A stretch of DNA of 64,000 bases from Croceicoccus sp. (GTDB taxonomy: Bacteria > Pseudomonadota > Alphaproteobacteria > Sphingomonadales > Sphingomonadaceae): NCBI GenBank assembly GCA_002694745.1, contig NZMY01000050.1:1-64000 (forward strand). Reading direction: 5' to 3'. A model generated the notes under the pieces. It saw nothing but the letters and a program-made list of their open reading frames with translations. It was not told the DNA's origin and did not search any database. The translations under genes and the position numbers were made by a program. Positions 26,667 through 36,388 of this stretch are shown piece by piece; the stretch's first letter is position 1; the number at the start of each line of letters is the position of its first letter.

Positions 26667-27488
26667 CTATCCAGCCAGAAAGGCGCGCAGGGCAGGCGAC
26701 ACATTCGCAGGCCGCGCCAGCGACGCCAGATGACCGCCCGAGGCAAGTTCAATCTTGGTCGCCTGCGGCAACAGGCAGCCGAGCATCTTGTGATGCAAGT
26801 AAGGCACGATCGCATCGTCGGCGACCCCGACAAGCGCCACGGGGACCCGCACGAAAGGCAGCAGAGGCGCCGCAGTCCATCCGGTCAGCGCCAGAAGCTG
26901 GCTGCCCAGACCCTGCGGCGATGGCGTGCGGAAACGCCGCAGCAGGGTAGCGTTCGCGCCCCCTTCGGCCAAGAGGGCATGGAAGTTCGAGGACAGGCGC
27001 AGCGGATCGACATATTCCTTGGGATCGATCAGCCGCCGGAGCACGTTGGGATTGGCAGGCGCCAGCGGCATGCCCGATGTCGTCGAGATCAGCGCCAGCC
27101 GCGTCAGCCGCCGCGCCGACTGAACCGCGATCTGCTGCGCCAGCGCGCCGCCCCATGAAAAGCCGACGCAATCGAAAGCGCGGCCCGGATGCAGCGCCTC
27201 CATCAATTCTGTCACTACACTCGACAGACTGCACATGAGCAGGGTTTGCTCAGGGTCGGGCGATCCGCCGCAGCCCGGCATCTCGGGTATCACGACCGCG
27301 CGGCCCTTGGGCGCGTCCGGCCCCGGCTCGGCCAGTGCCATCGCGAGCGGCTCCATCAGCTCGGCATTGAATCCGATGCCGTTCAGCATCAGCAGCGGCG
27401 GGCCATCCGGTTCCTGTTCCCGGCAATCGAGGACTGCCGCGCGCATGATCATCCCGCCGGCCCGGATTTCACGATAGTCGAATTGCAT
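26667..27488 (-). CDS. Alpha/beta hydrolase, poly(3-hydroxyalkanoate) depolymerase-like
   Basis: Alpha/beta hydrolase of 273 residues without a signal peptide. The oxyanion segment LLMLNGIGFNAELMEPL (32-48), the nucleophile Ser111 in GFSWGGALAQQ and the GVADDAIVPYLHHKML and GGHLASL acid/His segments resemble intracellular medium-chain PHA depolymerases (PhaZ). The start is the ATG at 27488; an artificial longer frame continues upstream into the strand opposite lepA. Other ester substrates are possible. Divergent from lepA. Confidence 0.78.
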   Translation of the reverse strand: MQFDYREIRAGGMIMRAAVLDCREQEPDGPPLLMLNGIGFNAELMEPLAMALAEPGPDAPKGRAVVIPEMPGCGGSPDPEQTLLMCSLSSVVTELMEALHPGRAFDCVGFSWGGALAQQIAVQSARRLTRLALISTTSGMPLAPANPNVLRRLIDPKEYVDPLRLSSNFHALLAEGGANATLLRRFRTPSPQGLGSQLLALTGWTAAPLLPFVRVPVALVGVADDAIVPYLHHKMLGCLLPQATKIELASGGHLASLARPANVSPALRAFLAG

Positions 27489-27635
27489 GGCCGTTACGCT
27501 AGCACGCAGCCGCAGCGCAGGACAGCATCCATTCGGGTGCGGCGGGTTCCATTCCGGCGCATCGCCCATTCCGGTGCGCGCCATGCCCGTCAATGCCTGC
27601 TGACAGGGGCGTAACACGCTGCTAACGGCGCTGGC

Positions 27636-29456
<1,821 letters not shown>

Positions 29457-29460
29457 CGGC

Positions 29461-29576
29461 CCGCGCCTAGCGCGAAGCGCTAGAAGCGAGAGCCGGTAAC
29501 TCCGGCCGGCGGCCGCGCGGGCGAAACGCCCGCCGCGAGCCGTTCGACGTCATGGCCGCGGCTTTGCCGCGGCTGA
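29461..29576. repeat. Three-hairpin structured repeat, copy A
   Basis: About 116 bp made of three consecutive hairpins: CTAGCGC-GAA-GCGCTAG (29467-29483), GCGGGCG-AAA-CGCCCGC (29517-29533) and GCCGCGGC-TTT-GCCGCGGC (29555-29573). They are joined by linkers that are also found in copy B (AAGCGAG, TCCGGCCGGCGGC and GAGCCGTTCGACGTCA). It begins 4 bp after the lepA stop and may end its transcript. Copy B is at 31273-31387, same orientation. Confidence 0.85.
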
Positions 29577-29596
29577 ATCAAGGCCGTCTGAAAACT

Positions 29597-30424
29597 TCAT
29601 GTTGCAGAAGGCTTGCTTTGAGATGAAAAACTTGCAGCAGACATCTTAATCAGTTCAGCTTCGACATCGGCATCCAGTTGCACATCACGCAACGAATGGA
29701 CGCAATGCAAGCCAGCTCCTACAATAAGACCAGTCTCCGGATGCCCAAAGAAATGTGACGATAGTTCCCGTAAATATCGCGGTTCAGGTATTCCGAAATT
29801 TTTGTCAGTTTTGTCTACGCACTTATATAGTGCGTGCGCTACAAGATCCGCGATTTGAATAATTGGCTCTTCGTTTTTCGTCATGATCTTGATATTATCA
29901 ACATCAATAAATCGGAGCTTTCTTGTTAATTGATGTTTTGGGTTTTTCTGACAAGCTCTCAAGAGATTTTTCATCTTATCGTAATCGACATTTGCTTTTT
30001 CAAAAATAATTTGGACGTTGCTGCTAGAAATTTTTCGACTCTCGAGGAACCATCCGATGCGTTCGAGAAGATACTGAGCGCATTTATTATAATACATGCT
30101 ACTATTATCAGATATTTTTTGTTTATAAGAGCCAAGGGTGTTTTTATGAGAAATAACGCCAAAAATACGAGTATCTAATTCTTTGATTTTGCGTATATAA
30201 TATAAAATTTGATAATGTTTTAATTGCGAGCAATGAAGATATTTTTTTGAAATTCTATTTTGTATTTCATTAAGATTATCTTCTACTAATTTACGGTCTT
30301 TGTTCCTTATTAAACACGCGCCCAATGTCATATATGGGGAAGCGCCACCTCCCTCCTGCGACCGGACCTTCTCAATGCCCGCCTCTCCACTCTCGTCAAT
30401 AAATACTGTGAACTGCTCTTGCAT
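29597..30424 (-). CDS. DUF3800 domain protein on AT-rich, probably foreign DNA
   Basis: Protein of 275 residues. The start of the DUF3800 domain is clear: FTVFIDESGEAG (residues 5-16), with the acidic Asp10/Glu11 typical of this RNase-H-like fold. The C-terminal PIIQIADLVAHALYK segment matches the family's QxADxxA motif. DUF3800 proteins are uncharacterised; the domain is often seen in mobile regions and near phage-defence genes. Base composition is strikingly AT-rich compared with every neighbour and lysine, asparagine and isoleucine codons are frequent, so it was probably acquired by transfer. ATG at 30424 is preferred; a TTG at 30460 is possible, and neither has a good ribosome-binding site. 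It lies between the two three-hairpin repeats. Confidence 0.85.
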   Translation of the reverse strand: MQEQFTVFIDESGEAGIEKVRSQEGGGASPYMTLGACLIRNKDRKLVEDNLNEIQNRISKKYLHCSQLKHYQILYYIRKIKELDTRIFGVISHKNTLGSYKQKISDNSSMYYNKCAQYLLERIGWFLESRKISSSNVQIIFEKANVDYDKMKNLLRACQKNPKHQLTRKLRFIDVDNIKIMTKNEEPIIQIADLVAHALYKCVDKTDKNFGIPEPRYLRELSSHFFGHPETGLIVGAGLHCVHSLRDVQLDADVEAELIKMSAASFSSQSKPSAT

Positions 30425-30588
30425 AAAGGTTGGACTGCGCAATCTAGGTGGATTACGCAAGTGACTATAGATTTTAATGCATAGTTAGGCTTCAGGGAGC
30501 GGGCTAATTTTGATCGCCCACTGACAAGACCTATTTCTTGCCGCACACTCACCCGCCCGCTTCGCCAGCACGATGCCGCCCCCGCATA

Positions 30589-31200
30589 TCATTCAGCTTC
30601 CGGTTGATGCTCGCATAAATCTCTGCCTCGCTGCGCTCTTCCGTCTCCGCCCGTTCGGCTTCCCATTCGGCTCCATTCGCGTTTCAGCCGTGCCAGCAGG
30701 GCCTGATCCACCGCCGACAGAGCTTTCGCGCCATCCGCCGCGAAGCGTTCGGGGGCTCGGTTGCGCAACAGGAACATCAGCAGCCGGTCGTTGTAGACGC
30801 GGCGCGTGCCGACGATCTGGCCGAAGTGGTAGACGGGCACTTCGACGCCGTGGATGGCGCGTTCCATGGCGACATCCTCTAGCCGCTGGACGCCCAGCGC
30901 CAGCGCGGCTTCCCATGCGGCGCGAAATTCGTGGCCCTTGGGGTGGCGGCGCAGGAGATAGGCGCCCTCGGGCGTCATGTTGACCGCGTGGGCGGCGCGC
31001 TTGACGCTGCCGCTGTCGGCCAGCGCCTCGATAAAGCGGCGCTGGCGGTCGGGGGTCCAGCCGTCGTGGCGGTTGTACTTGCGCGGCACGGGGGTGAAGT
31101 CGGGCAGGGTGCCGCTCGGGTTGCCGGGCGGATCGCCTGCCAGAACGGCGGGAAGGGCCGGGGAGGCGGCCGGGTGGCGGCGGGATTTGTCGATGGTCAT
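30589..31200 (-). CDS. Terminase-small-subunit-like / HTH hypothetical protein
   Basis: Protein of 203 residues, basic. The core (about 36-90) reads NRHDGWTPDRQRRFIEALADSGSV, then KRAAHAVNMTPEGAYLLRRHP, a layout resembling the helix-turn-helix of phage terminase small subunits: a tryptophan followed by a recruitment helix and a DNA-binding helix. No nuclease or ATPase motif is seen and no other phage gene is nearby, so a phage role is not implied. Start at 31200 is supported by GGAG 8 bases upstream. Its composition is GC-rich like the chromosome, unlike the DUF3800 gene 165 bp downstream on the same strand. Confidence 0.65.
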   Translation of the reverse strand: MTIDKSRRHPAASPALPAVLAGDPPGNPSGTLPDFTPVPRKYNRHDGWTPDRQRRFIEALADSGSVKRAAHAVNMTPEGAYLLRRHPKGHEFRAAWEAALALGVQRLEDVAMERAIHGVEVPVYHFGQIVGTRRVYNDRLLMFLLRNRAPERFAADGAKALSAVDQALLARLKREWSRMGSRTGGDGRAQRGRDLCEHQPEAE

Positions 31201-31272
31201 CGCGAACGCTCCGGAAGAAGGGCGCGATGGCATGGGGCATGACGAGGAAGTAGGACAATAAAATTGACCCCG

Positions 31273-31387
31273 CCGCGCCCAAGGCTCCGCCTTGGAAGCG
31301 AGTCGTGGTCAATCCGGCCGGCGGCACGCGCGGGCCGAAGTCCGCGCGGAGCCGTTCGACGTCACAGCCGCGGCTTTGCCGTGGCTG
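31273..31387. repeat. Three-hairpin structured repeat, copy B
   Basis: Same layout as copy A with different stem sequences: CCAAGGC-TCC-GCCTTGG (31279-31295), CGCGCGGGC-CGAA-GTCCGCGCG (31327-31348, one G-T pair) and CAGCCGCGGC-TTT-GCCGTGGCTG (31365-31387, one G-T pair). The linkers match copy A nearly base for base. It lies between the 5' end of the terminase-like gene and the 3' end of the PDZ-like gene. Confidence 0.85.
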
Positions 31388-31408
31388 CGCGCACCGACCG
31401 GAGCCCCA

Positions 31409-31936
31409 TCAACGTTCGAAAACCAGCAATTCGCTGCGCATCTGGCCATCGCGCATGAAGCTGATCTCGACCGCGTCGAGCAGGCCAAGCTCGCCGCCCA
31501 GAGCCTCAATGCGCTGCGGGGTCAGCGGCTGCTGGTCCATGTCGAGGATGACGTCGCCCACGCGAAGATCATGCTGCGCGAGCATGTCGGCATCGCTGTC
31601 AGGCATGATCGCATAGCCCTGCGCCGCGGGGCCGATCCTGGCGGGCGCAAGCGCCAGCCCCTCGGCCAGCAGCAGGCCCGAGGTCATCATGTTGGGATCG
31701 GTGGTGGCGGCGCCGGGCAGCGTGCCCTCTGCCGTCGCCGTCTGGCCGGTGGAGCGCACCAGCACGTAATCATCGGATCCGGCCAGCGAATGGTCCGAAC
31801 CCACCGCGCCGATCAGCCGGTAGGCGGCGAACAGCGCCAGCGCGATCAGCAGGGCCAGCCCGGCCAGGAGCAGGGGGGATACCCCCTGTCCCGACCGGAC
31901 CGGTTTGCTTTGCTGGTGAGAGCGGGACGCGGTCAA
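31409..31936 (-). CDS. Membrane-anchored PDZ-like protein
   Basis: Protein of 175 residues with a short cytoplasmic lead, one transmembrane segment (about 18-40, LLLAGLALLIALALFAAYRLIGAV) and a periplasmic C-terminal region resembling a type II secretion GspC/PDZ domain (RVGDVILDMDQQPLTPQRIEALGGELG). The start is a TTG at 31936 that overlaps the phoX stop (TTGA), so it is translationally coupled to phoX. There is no other secretion gene near it, so a GspC role is not supported; a helper for phosphatase secretion is only a guess from the linkage. Confidence 0.7.
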   Translation of the reverse strand: MTASRSHQQSKPVRSGQGVSPLLLAGLALLIALALFAAYRLIGAVGSDHSLAGSDDYVLVRSTGQTATAEGTLPGAATTDPNMMTSGLLLAEGLALAPARIGPAAQGYAIMPDSDADMLAQHDLRVGDVILDMDQQPLTPQRIEALGGELGLLDAVEISFMRDGQMRSELLVFER

Positions 31937-33453
31937 AGGTTGCCCTTTGCCCACGGTCCGCGGATCGCGAAGGTGATGCCGGGCGACTGCACGTTCACGA
32001 ACAGCGTGTCGCCAGCGGGATCGAAGCACGCGCCGCAGAACTCGGACCCGCGATAGTCGTCGGCCGGGAACTGGCCGGTGCGGCCCATGCGGGCAATGTC
32101 CGAATTCTCGATGATGACATTGCTTTTGGCGAGGATATAGGCGGCGCCGTCGGCATTATAGCCCATCAGGCGCTGGCCCGCGCCATAGGCGTCCTCGACA
32201 TCGTCGCCGTCGTCGCAGGTCACGATACCGCCGCGGGGCGAGATCGTGATGTTGTCGGGGTTGTTGCCCGCAACGCGCGCCGCCGCCGCATAGAGCAGCG
32301 TCATCGTGCCGCGTTCGGGGTTCGACTTGCTAGGCGTATAGACCCACACCGCGCCCAGGCCGCGACCGTCCGAACCGTTGCTGTCGCGTCCGAAGCTGGT
32401 GTCGACCACCGCGATGCTGTCGCCGTGATGCCAGATACCTTCGCCGCGGCTCATGGTCAGGCAGCCCTTGCTCAGCGCTTCGGCGAACGGGCCCGAGCCC
32501 ACGCCGCCGACGGGCGCCGCATCGGGTTCGTCGAGGTCGATCCATTCGATGTCGAGCGTCTGGCCCACGTGGTCGACCGCGTTCGCGCCGCCCAGTGCGA
32601 GCAGCTTGGCACCCGCGACGCCGGTGACCTTGGCCGCCTGCAGCTGACCGCCCTGCGCCAGCGAGCCATAGCGGCCGGAGGTGTTGGTCGGCTTGTAGCG
32701 GTAGAAGCCCGAACGATTGCGCGAATCCTCGGTCTCGTAGACATAGCCCGTCACCGGATCGACCGCGACGGCTTCATGCGCAAAGCGGCCCATGCCGACG
32801 ATCGGCTGGCCCGTCGTCTCGTTCGGGTTCACCGAACATTCGAACGCATAGCCATGCTTCTTGCCGCCGGCCGAGGTACCGTCATAGGTGGTTTCCTCGC
32901 AGGTGATCCACGTGCCCCACGGGGTCACGCCGCCCGCGCAGTTCGTGCTGGTGCCGCCCAGCGTCTGGTAATGCTCGACCAGCTTGCCGTTGCGCACGCG
33001 CAGCACGTCGCAGCCGCCGCCGACATAGCCGCCCGATTGCAGATTGCCGTCGTAGATGCCCTTTGCAGGCAGAAGTTCGGCCGCGATGCCGCGCAGTTCG
33101 TGGTTGCGGATCAGGAACGCGTCCTGTCCGCCCTTGCCGCCGGCCATCACGACGCCCATGCCGTCATGCACGCCGCGCACGCGGCTGCCGTCGGTCATCA
33201 GGTCGCCCTGCCAGCTATAGCTGCGATAGGTGAAGCCGCGCGGCAGCTTCAGCAGTTCGAGGCCGGTTTCCTGGTCCTTTGCCGCGAATAGCGGGCCATA
33301 GGGGCTGGCCGCCGGTTCCAGCTGACCCATCGAGCTTGCCGCCATCGCCTGACGCGACATCAGCCCGCCCAGCACGCCGCCAAGGGCCGTGATTGCGCCC
33401 ACTTGCGCGCCGCCGCGCAGGATCGCGCGCCTGTTGATCGATTCGATAGCCAC
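31933..33453 (-). CDS. PhoX family alkaline phosphatase (Tat-exported)
   Basis: Protein of 506 residues of the PhoX/DUF839 family; known members are calcium- and iron-dependent phosphomonoesterases secreted by the Tat pathway. The twin-arginine signal SINRRAILRGGAQVGAITALGG is at residues 5-26. The WITCEETTYDG, GRFAHEAVAVDP, GEGIWHHGDSI and GGIVTCDDGDD segments carry the acidic and cysteine/histidine ligands of the family. Start is GTG at 33453 with a perfect GGAGG 6 bases upstream. A PHO-box-like half site (CTGTCAT on the minus strand) lies about 75-81 bp upstream. Confidence 0.88.
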   Translation of the reverse strand: MAIESINRRAILRGGAQVGAITALGGVLGGLMSRQAMAASSMGQLEPAASPYGPLFAAKDQETGLELLKLPRGFTYRSYSWQGDLMTDGSRVRGVHDGMGVVMAGGKGGQDAFLIRNHELRGIAAELLPAKGIYDGNLQSGGYVGGGCDVLRVRNGKLVEHYQTLGGTSTNCAGGVTPWGTWITCEETTYDGTSAGGKKHGYAFECSVNPNETTGQPIVGMGRFAHEAVAVDPVTGYVYETEDSRNRSGFYRYKPTNTSGRYGSLAQGGQLQAAKVTGVAGAKLLALGGANAVDHVGQTLDIEWIDLDEPDAAPVGGVGSGPFAEALSKGCLTMSRGEGIWHHGDSIAVVDTSFGRDSNGSDGRGLGAVWVYTPSKSNPERGTMTLLYAAAARVAGNNPDNITISPRGGIVTCDDGDDVEDAYGAGQRLMGYNADGAAYILAKSNVIIENSDIARMGRTGQFPADDYRGSEFCGACFDPAGDTLFVNVQSPGITFAIRGPWAKGNL

Positions 33454-33516
33454 TTAATTCCTCCATCCATCGGGACCGGAACCGGGACCCGATCCCGATT
33501 CGCCGAGGCGGAAGCT

Positions 33517-33534
33517 AGGTTAGAAAGATGACAG
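33517..33534 (-). promoter_or_regulatory. Possible PHO box upstream of phoX
   Basis: On the minus strand the sequence CTGTCAT, four bases, then CTAACCT resembles the PhoB direct repeat (CTGTCAT, 4 bp, CTGTCAT). The first half is perfect, the second matches 4 of 7. The gene's family is commonly phosphate-starvation induced, so the site is plausible but weak. Confidence 0.35.
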
Positions 33535-33643
33535 CTTCCGATGAGACGGATGATCGTCTTGTGACTGTTAAATGATCATTCAGCATGTTCCGGTCGCAAA
33601 GCAGGCAGCCGCTTGGCCCAACAGCTTGTCCAAGCCGATCCGG

Positions 33644-34354
33644 TCAGCCGATGAGGTTCGATCCCGCGTTCGCATCGACCTTGCAGGCATAGATCAGGCG
33701 GCCTTCGCCCAGATGGTCGAACACCTGGTCCAGCCCGCGGCGCGAGAAGGCGAAGCAGCCCTGGCTGCGGCCCAGCTTGCCGTGCTGCTGAACCATTTCG
33801 GGTTCGGCATACCATGCGCTGTGCACCACGATGGCGCGCTGCATCGCATTGTCGTTGGTGGGGTCCAGCCCGACAAGGCGCTGCGAACTGCCGTGCTTGC
33901 CGGTGTAATAATTCGCGGTCAGATAGGCGCCTTCGGAGGTGGCGTTGGAGCCGGGACGATTGGAAAAGCGCTGCAACCAGCCGCTATAGGCCGGGTCCGA
34001 TCCGCTGCCGTGCGAGACCAGCAGCGACCGGCTCTCCCCCTTGTCGAGATCGACGAGGTGAAAGCGGGGCTGCGCGGAATGGGCAGCGAAATCGATGATG
34101 GCGATGCGGTCGCGCCGGACTTTCGCACCGTGCCGGTTCAGCGCTTCCATCGCGGACATGAACAGGTCCGGCCGGATGCCGGTCGCGCGGATCAGGTCGA
34201 GCGAGGCGTCGGTCGGCGCGGCGGCGGGGATGGCCGCACCCAGCGGCTGCACCACCGGGCGCGCGACGACCGGCGGCGCTGCCCTTGCGGCGGCGGCGGA
34301 GGTTGCGAGCAGGGTCGAGGCAGAAGCGATAAAGTTGCGGCGGCTGAATTTCAT
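33644..34354 (-). CDS. Murein L,D-transpeptidase catalytic domain family protein
   Basis: Exported protein of 236 residues with a Tat-like signal (MKFSRRNFIASASTLLAT, residues 1-18). The YkuD-like active site is visible as VHSAWY (conserved His) and LGRSQGCFAFS (catalytic Cys in the SxGC motif). Such enzymes form or remodel 3-3 cross-links in peptidoglycan or attach proteins to it. The ATG at 34354 positions the signal at the N-terminus; the frame is open further upstream. Divergent from an XRE regulator. Confidence 0.85.
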   Translation of the reverse strand: MKFSRRNFIASASTLLATSAAAARAAPPVVARPVVQPLGAAIPAAAPTDASLDLIRATGIRPDLFMSAMEALNRHGAKVRRDRIAIIDFAAHSAQPRFHLVDLDKGESRSLLVSHGSGSDPAYSGWLQRFSNRPGSNATSEGAYLTANYYTGKHGSSQRLVGLDPTNDNAMQRAIVVHSAWYAEPEMVQQHGKLGRSQGCFAFSRRGLDQVFDHLGEGRLIYACKVDANAGSNLIG

Positions 34355-34459
34355 GGGTTTTGCAGATAGGCCAGGAATGCAATCAAGGTCTTGGGGAATT
34401 ATTGTCGGAAACAAACATCATCTTGCGTCATGCAGGATAAGTCAAAGGCGAGATATTGC

Positions 34460-34951
34460 ATGGCCACCGCCCGTGAAAAGCCGGTTACGACCGAAAGGTA
34501 TCGCGCTGCGGTAGAACGGATCATCGCGGCGCTGCGCAAGGCACATGGCCTGTCTGACCGGCAGCTTGCGGCGCGGCTCGACTGCTCGCCCGGCACGATT
34601 CGCAATGCGCGCACGGGGGCGACCTCGCTCGATCCGGCAGTGCTGATGCGGATCGAACAGGCGTTCGGTCCGGGCGCGATCGATCCGCTGCTGGCGATGG
34701 CGCAGGTGCGCTGCCTGCCGGTGCACAGGCCGAAAGCGGGCAGCGGCGAGAACCCGACGCTTGCCATCGTCGAGGCGCTGCACGGCATCGTCGAGATGCA
34801 GTCCGCGCGCAGCGAGGGCGGGCGGCGCATCACCGATCACGAATTGCGCCACATCCTGCCCGAATTGCGCGCGGGGCGGGCGGCGCTCGACGTGCTGATC
34901 GCGCGTGCTGGACAGGAAGCGGGGGCCGGCGGCGGGTCGGGAGAAACCTAG
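34460..34951 (+). CDS. XRE-type helix-turn-helix regulator
   Basis: Protein of about 163 residues. An N-terminal Cro/C1-like helix-turn-helix is seen at about 16-65 (IIAALRKAHGLSDRQLAARLDCSPGTIRNARTG), followed by a basic linker and a helical C-terminal region (about 100-155) of unknown role. The ATG at 34460 is preferred; an in-frame ATG at 34430 would add ten residues. Its last four bases overlap the end of the convergent small membrane protein gene. Target genes unknown; the divergent L,D-transpeptidase is one candidate. Confidence 0.7.
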   Translation: MATAREKPVTTERYRAAVERIIAALRKAHGLSDRQLAARLDCSPGTIRNARTGATSLDPAVLMRIEQAFGPGAIDPLLAMAQVRCLPVHRPKAGSGENPTLAIVEALHGIVEMQSARSEGGRRITDHELRHILPELRAGRAALDVLIARAGQEAGAGGGSGET

Positions 34952-35253
34952 AACCCCAAAATGTTGGCCAGCGTGCCGAAATCCTCGGCCAGCGAACCGT
35001 CGCGCAGGATCAGCGACAGCGCCAGCACCACCTGCAGCACGATGATCGCCAGCAGGTAATATTTCAGATCGTCGCGCCAGCTGGGCGGGGGCTGCCAGAT
35101 ATGCTCGACCTCGGGCCGGTGCCACCAGTCGTTCAGCCATTGCAGCGGAGAGGAAGGTTCGTCGCGGTCGAGCAGGATCGAGGCGAGATCGGCGTCGAGC
35201 GAATCGTCGCCGAACGCCTCTATCGGGCGTCGCCGCATCGGCGTCAGTTCCAT
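34948..35253 (-). CDS. Small membrane protein of unknown function
   Basis: Protein of 101 residues with one clear transmembrane helix (about 65-84, YYLLAIIVLQVVLALSLIL) and an acidic, Trp-rich N-terminal part (residues 1-62, including WLNDWWHRPEVEHIWQPPPSW). No named family recognised. Same strand as the metallophosphatase gene upstream (60 bp away) and possibly cotranscribed with it; its stop overlaps that of the convergent XRE gene. Confidence 0.65.
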   Translation of the reverse strand: MELTPMRRRPIEAFGDDSLDADLASILLDRDEPSSPLQWLNDWWHRPEVEHIWQPPPSWRDDLKYYLLAIIVLQVVLALSLILRDGSLAEDFGTLANILGF

Positions 35254-35313
35254 CGCGTCGCGTCCATCACATCGCGTCCATCGCGGACCCGGGGCCGCGG
35301 TCGCTGCCGGTTT

Positions 35314-36168
35314 CTAGTCCCCGACTTTCGCGAGATCGACCGCCGGGTCGTAATCGTTCGCCCGCCCCGGTGCATGGTCGGGGTCGCTGGTGGAAAACAC
35401 CCACCCTTCGCCCTGTTCCAGCCCCACGGCGGTCAACTGTCCCGTGTAATAGGCGCCGGTATCGATGCCGATACGGTTTCCGGTGATCCCCGGCTTGCCT
35501 TCGAACACGGTATGTCCGTGTACCACGATCAGCCCGCCGAAGTCCTCCTTCCAATCGAGGAATTCGTCGCGGATCCAAAGCAGGTCGTCTTCTTCCTGAT
35601 CTTTCAGGGCGATGCCGGGGCGGATTCCGGCGTGCACGAACAGATAATCCATCGCGCGCAGCGAAACCGGCAGCGAATCGATCCAGTCCAGCATGTCCTC
35701 GCCGATGCGGCGGCGCGCGTCGGCGGCCATGTCGAACGGCTCGGGCTCGTCGATCTCGGCATCGGTCATGCCGAAACTGTGCAGCGTCTCGCGCCCGCCA
35801 TAGCGCAGCCACGGGCCGAGGAAGCTGTAATCGTGGCGCAGCGCGGTGATCATCATCGCCTCGTGATTGCCCTTCAGCATGACGAAGCGATTGGAACTGC
35901 GCGTCAGTTCGCGGCAGGCGCGCAGCAATTCGGCCGATTGCGGCCCGCGGTCGATGACGTCGCCCAGCAGGACGATGCCCGTCAGCTTGGGATCGCGCAG
36001 CCGGTTGTCGATCGCCACGTCCGAGATCAGCCGCCGGAACAGGTCGAGCCGCCCGTGGATGTCGCCGATCGCATAGACCCGTTCGAAACGGGGCGATTCG
36101 GCCCTGTGCCCACCCGTCGGCCGCGCGCCTGTCAGCGAGGCGGGAAAGAGGTTCTTCATCAGGACCAT
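35314..36168 (-). CDS. Serine/threonine protein phosphatase (metallophosphoesterase)
   Basis: Calcineurin-like phosphatase of 284 residues. All metal-binding blocks of the PPP family are present in order: GDIHGRLDLF, GDVIDRGPQS, LKGNHEAMM, then a conserved His region (HAGIRPG) and VVHGHTV. It would use a two-metal centre to hydrolyse phosphoester bonds; bacterial members act on protein phosphate or diadenosine polyphosphates, and which one applies here cannot be told. Cytoplasmic. Confidence 0.88.
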   Translation of the reverse strand: MVLMKNLFPASLTGARPTGGHRAESPRFERVYAIGDIHGRLDLFRRLISDVAIDNRLRDPKLTGIVLLGDVIDRGPQSAELLRACRELTRSSNRFVMLKGNHEAMMITALRHDYSFLGPWLRYGGRETLHSFGMTDAEIDEPEPFDMAADARRRIGEDMLDWIDSLPVSLRAMDYLFVHAGIRPGIALKDQEEDDLLWIRDEFLDWKEDFGGLIVVHGHTVFEGKPGITGNRIGIDTGAYYTGQLTAVGLEQGEGWVFSTSDPDHAPGRANDYDPAVDLAKVGD

Positions 36169-36388
36169 GGCGCCATCTTTGCACGCGGCGGGATGAACGC
36201 AAATAGACCGGGGGGATTAGGTATCCTGCCCCAAGGTCCAAGTACGGGCCGGGCGGTGGGTCATTCGGGCGGCGCATCATTACGGGACGGAAACGGGTGG
36301 AGGCAGCGCTGGGCGATCGGCACGAAGCCGGGGGATGGAGGGCGCAACTTCACTTGGCGTTCAGCAGCGGCAGGGTTATAGGCCTCGC

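Noticed and set aside
29930-30178. 82-residue plus-strand frame inside the DUF3800 gene
   Set aside because: Antisense frame in AT-rich DNA with no start signal; the DUF3800 gene explains the region.
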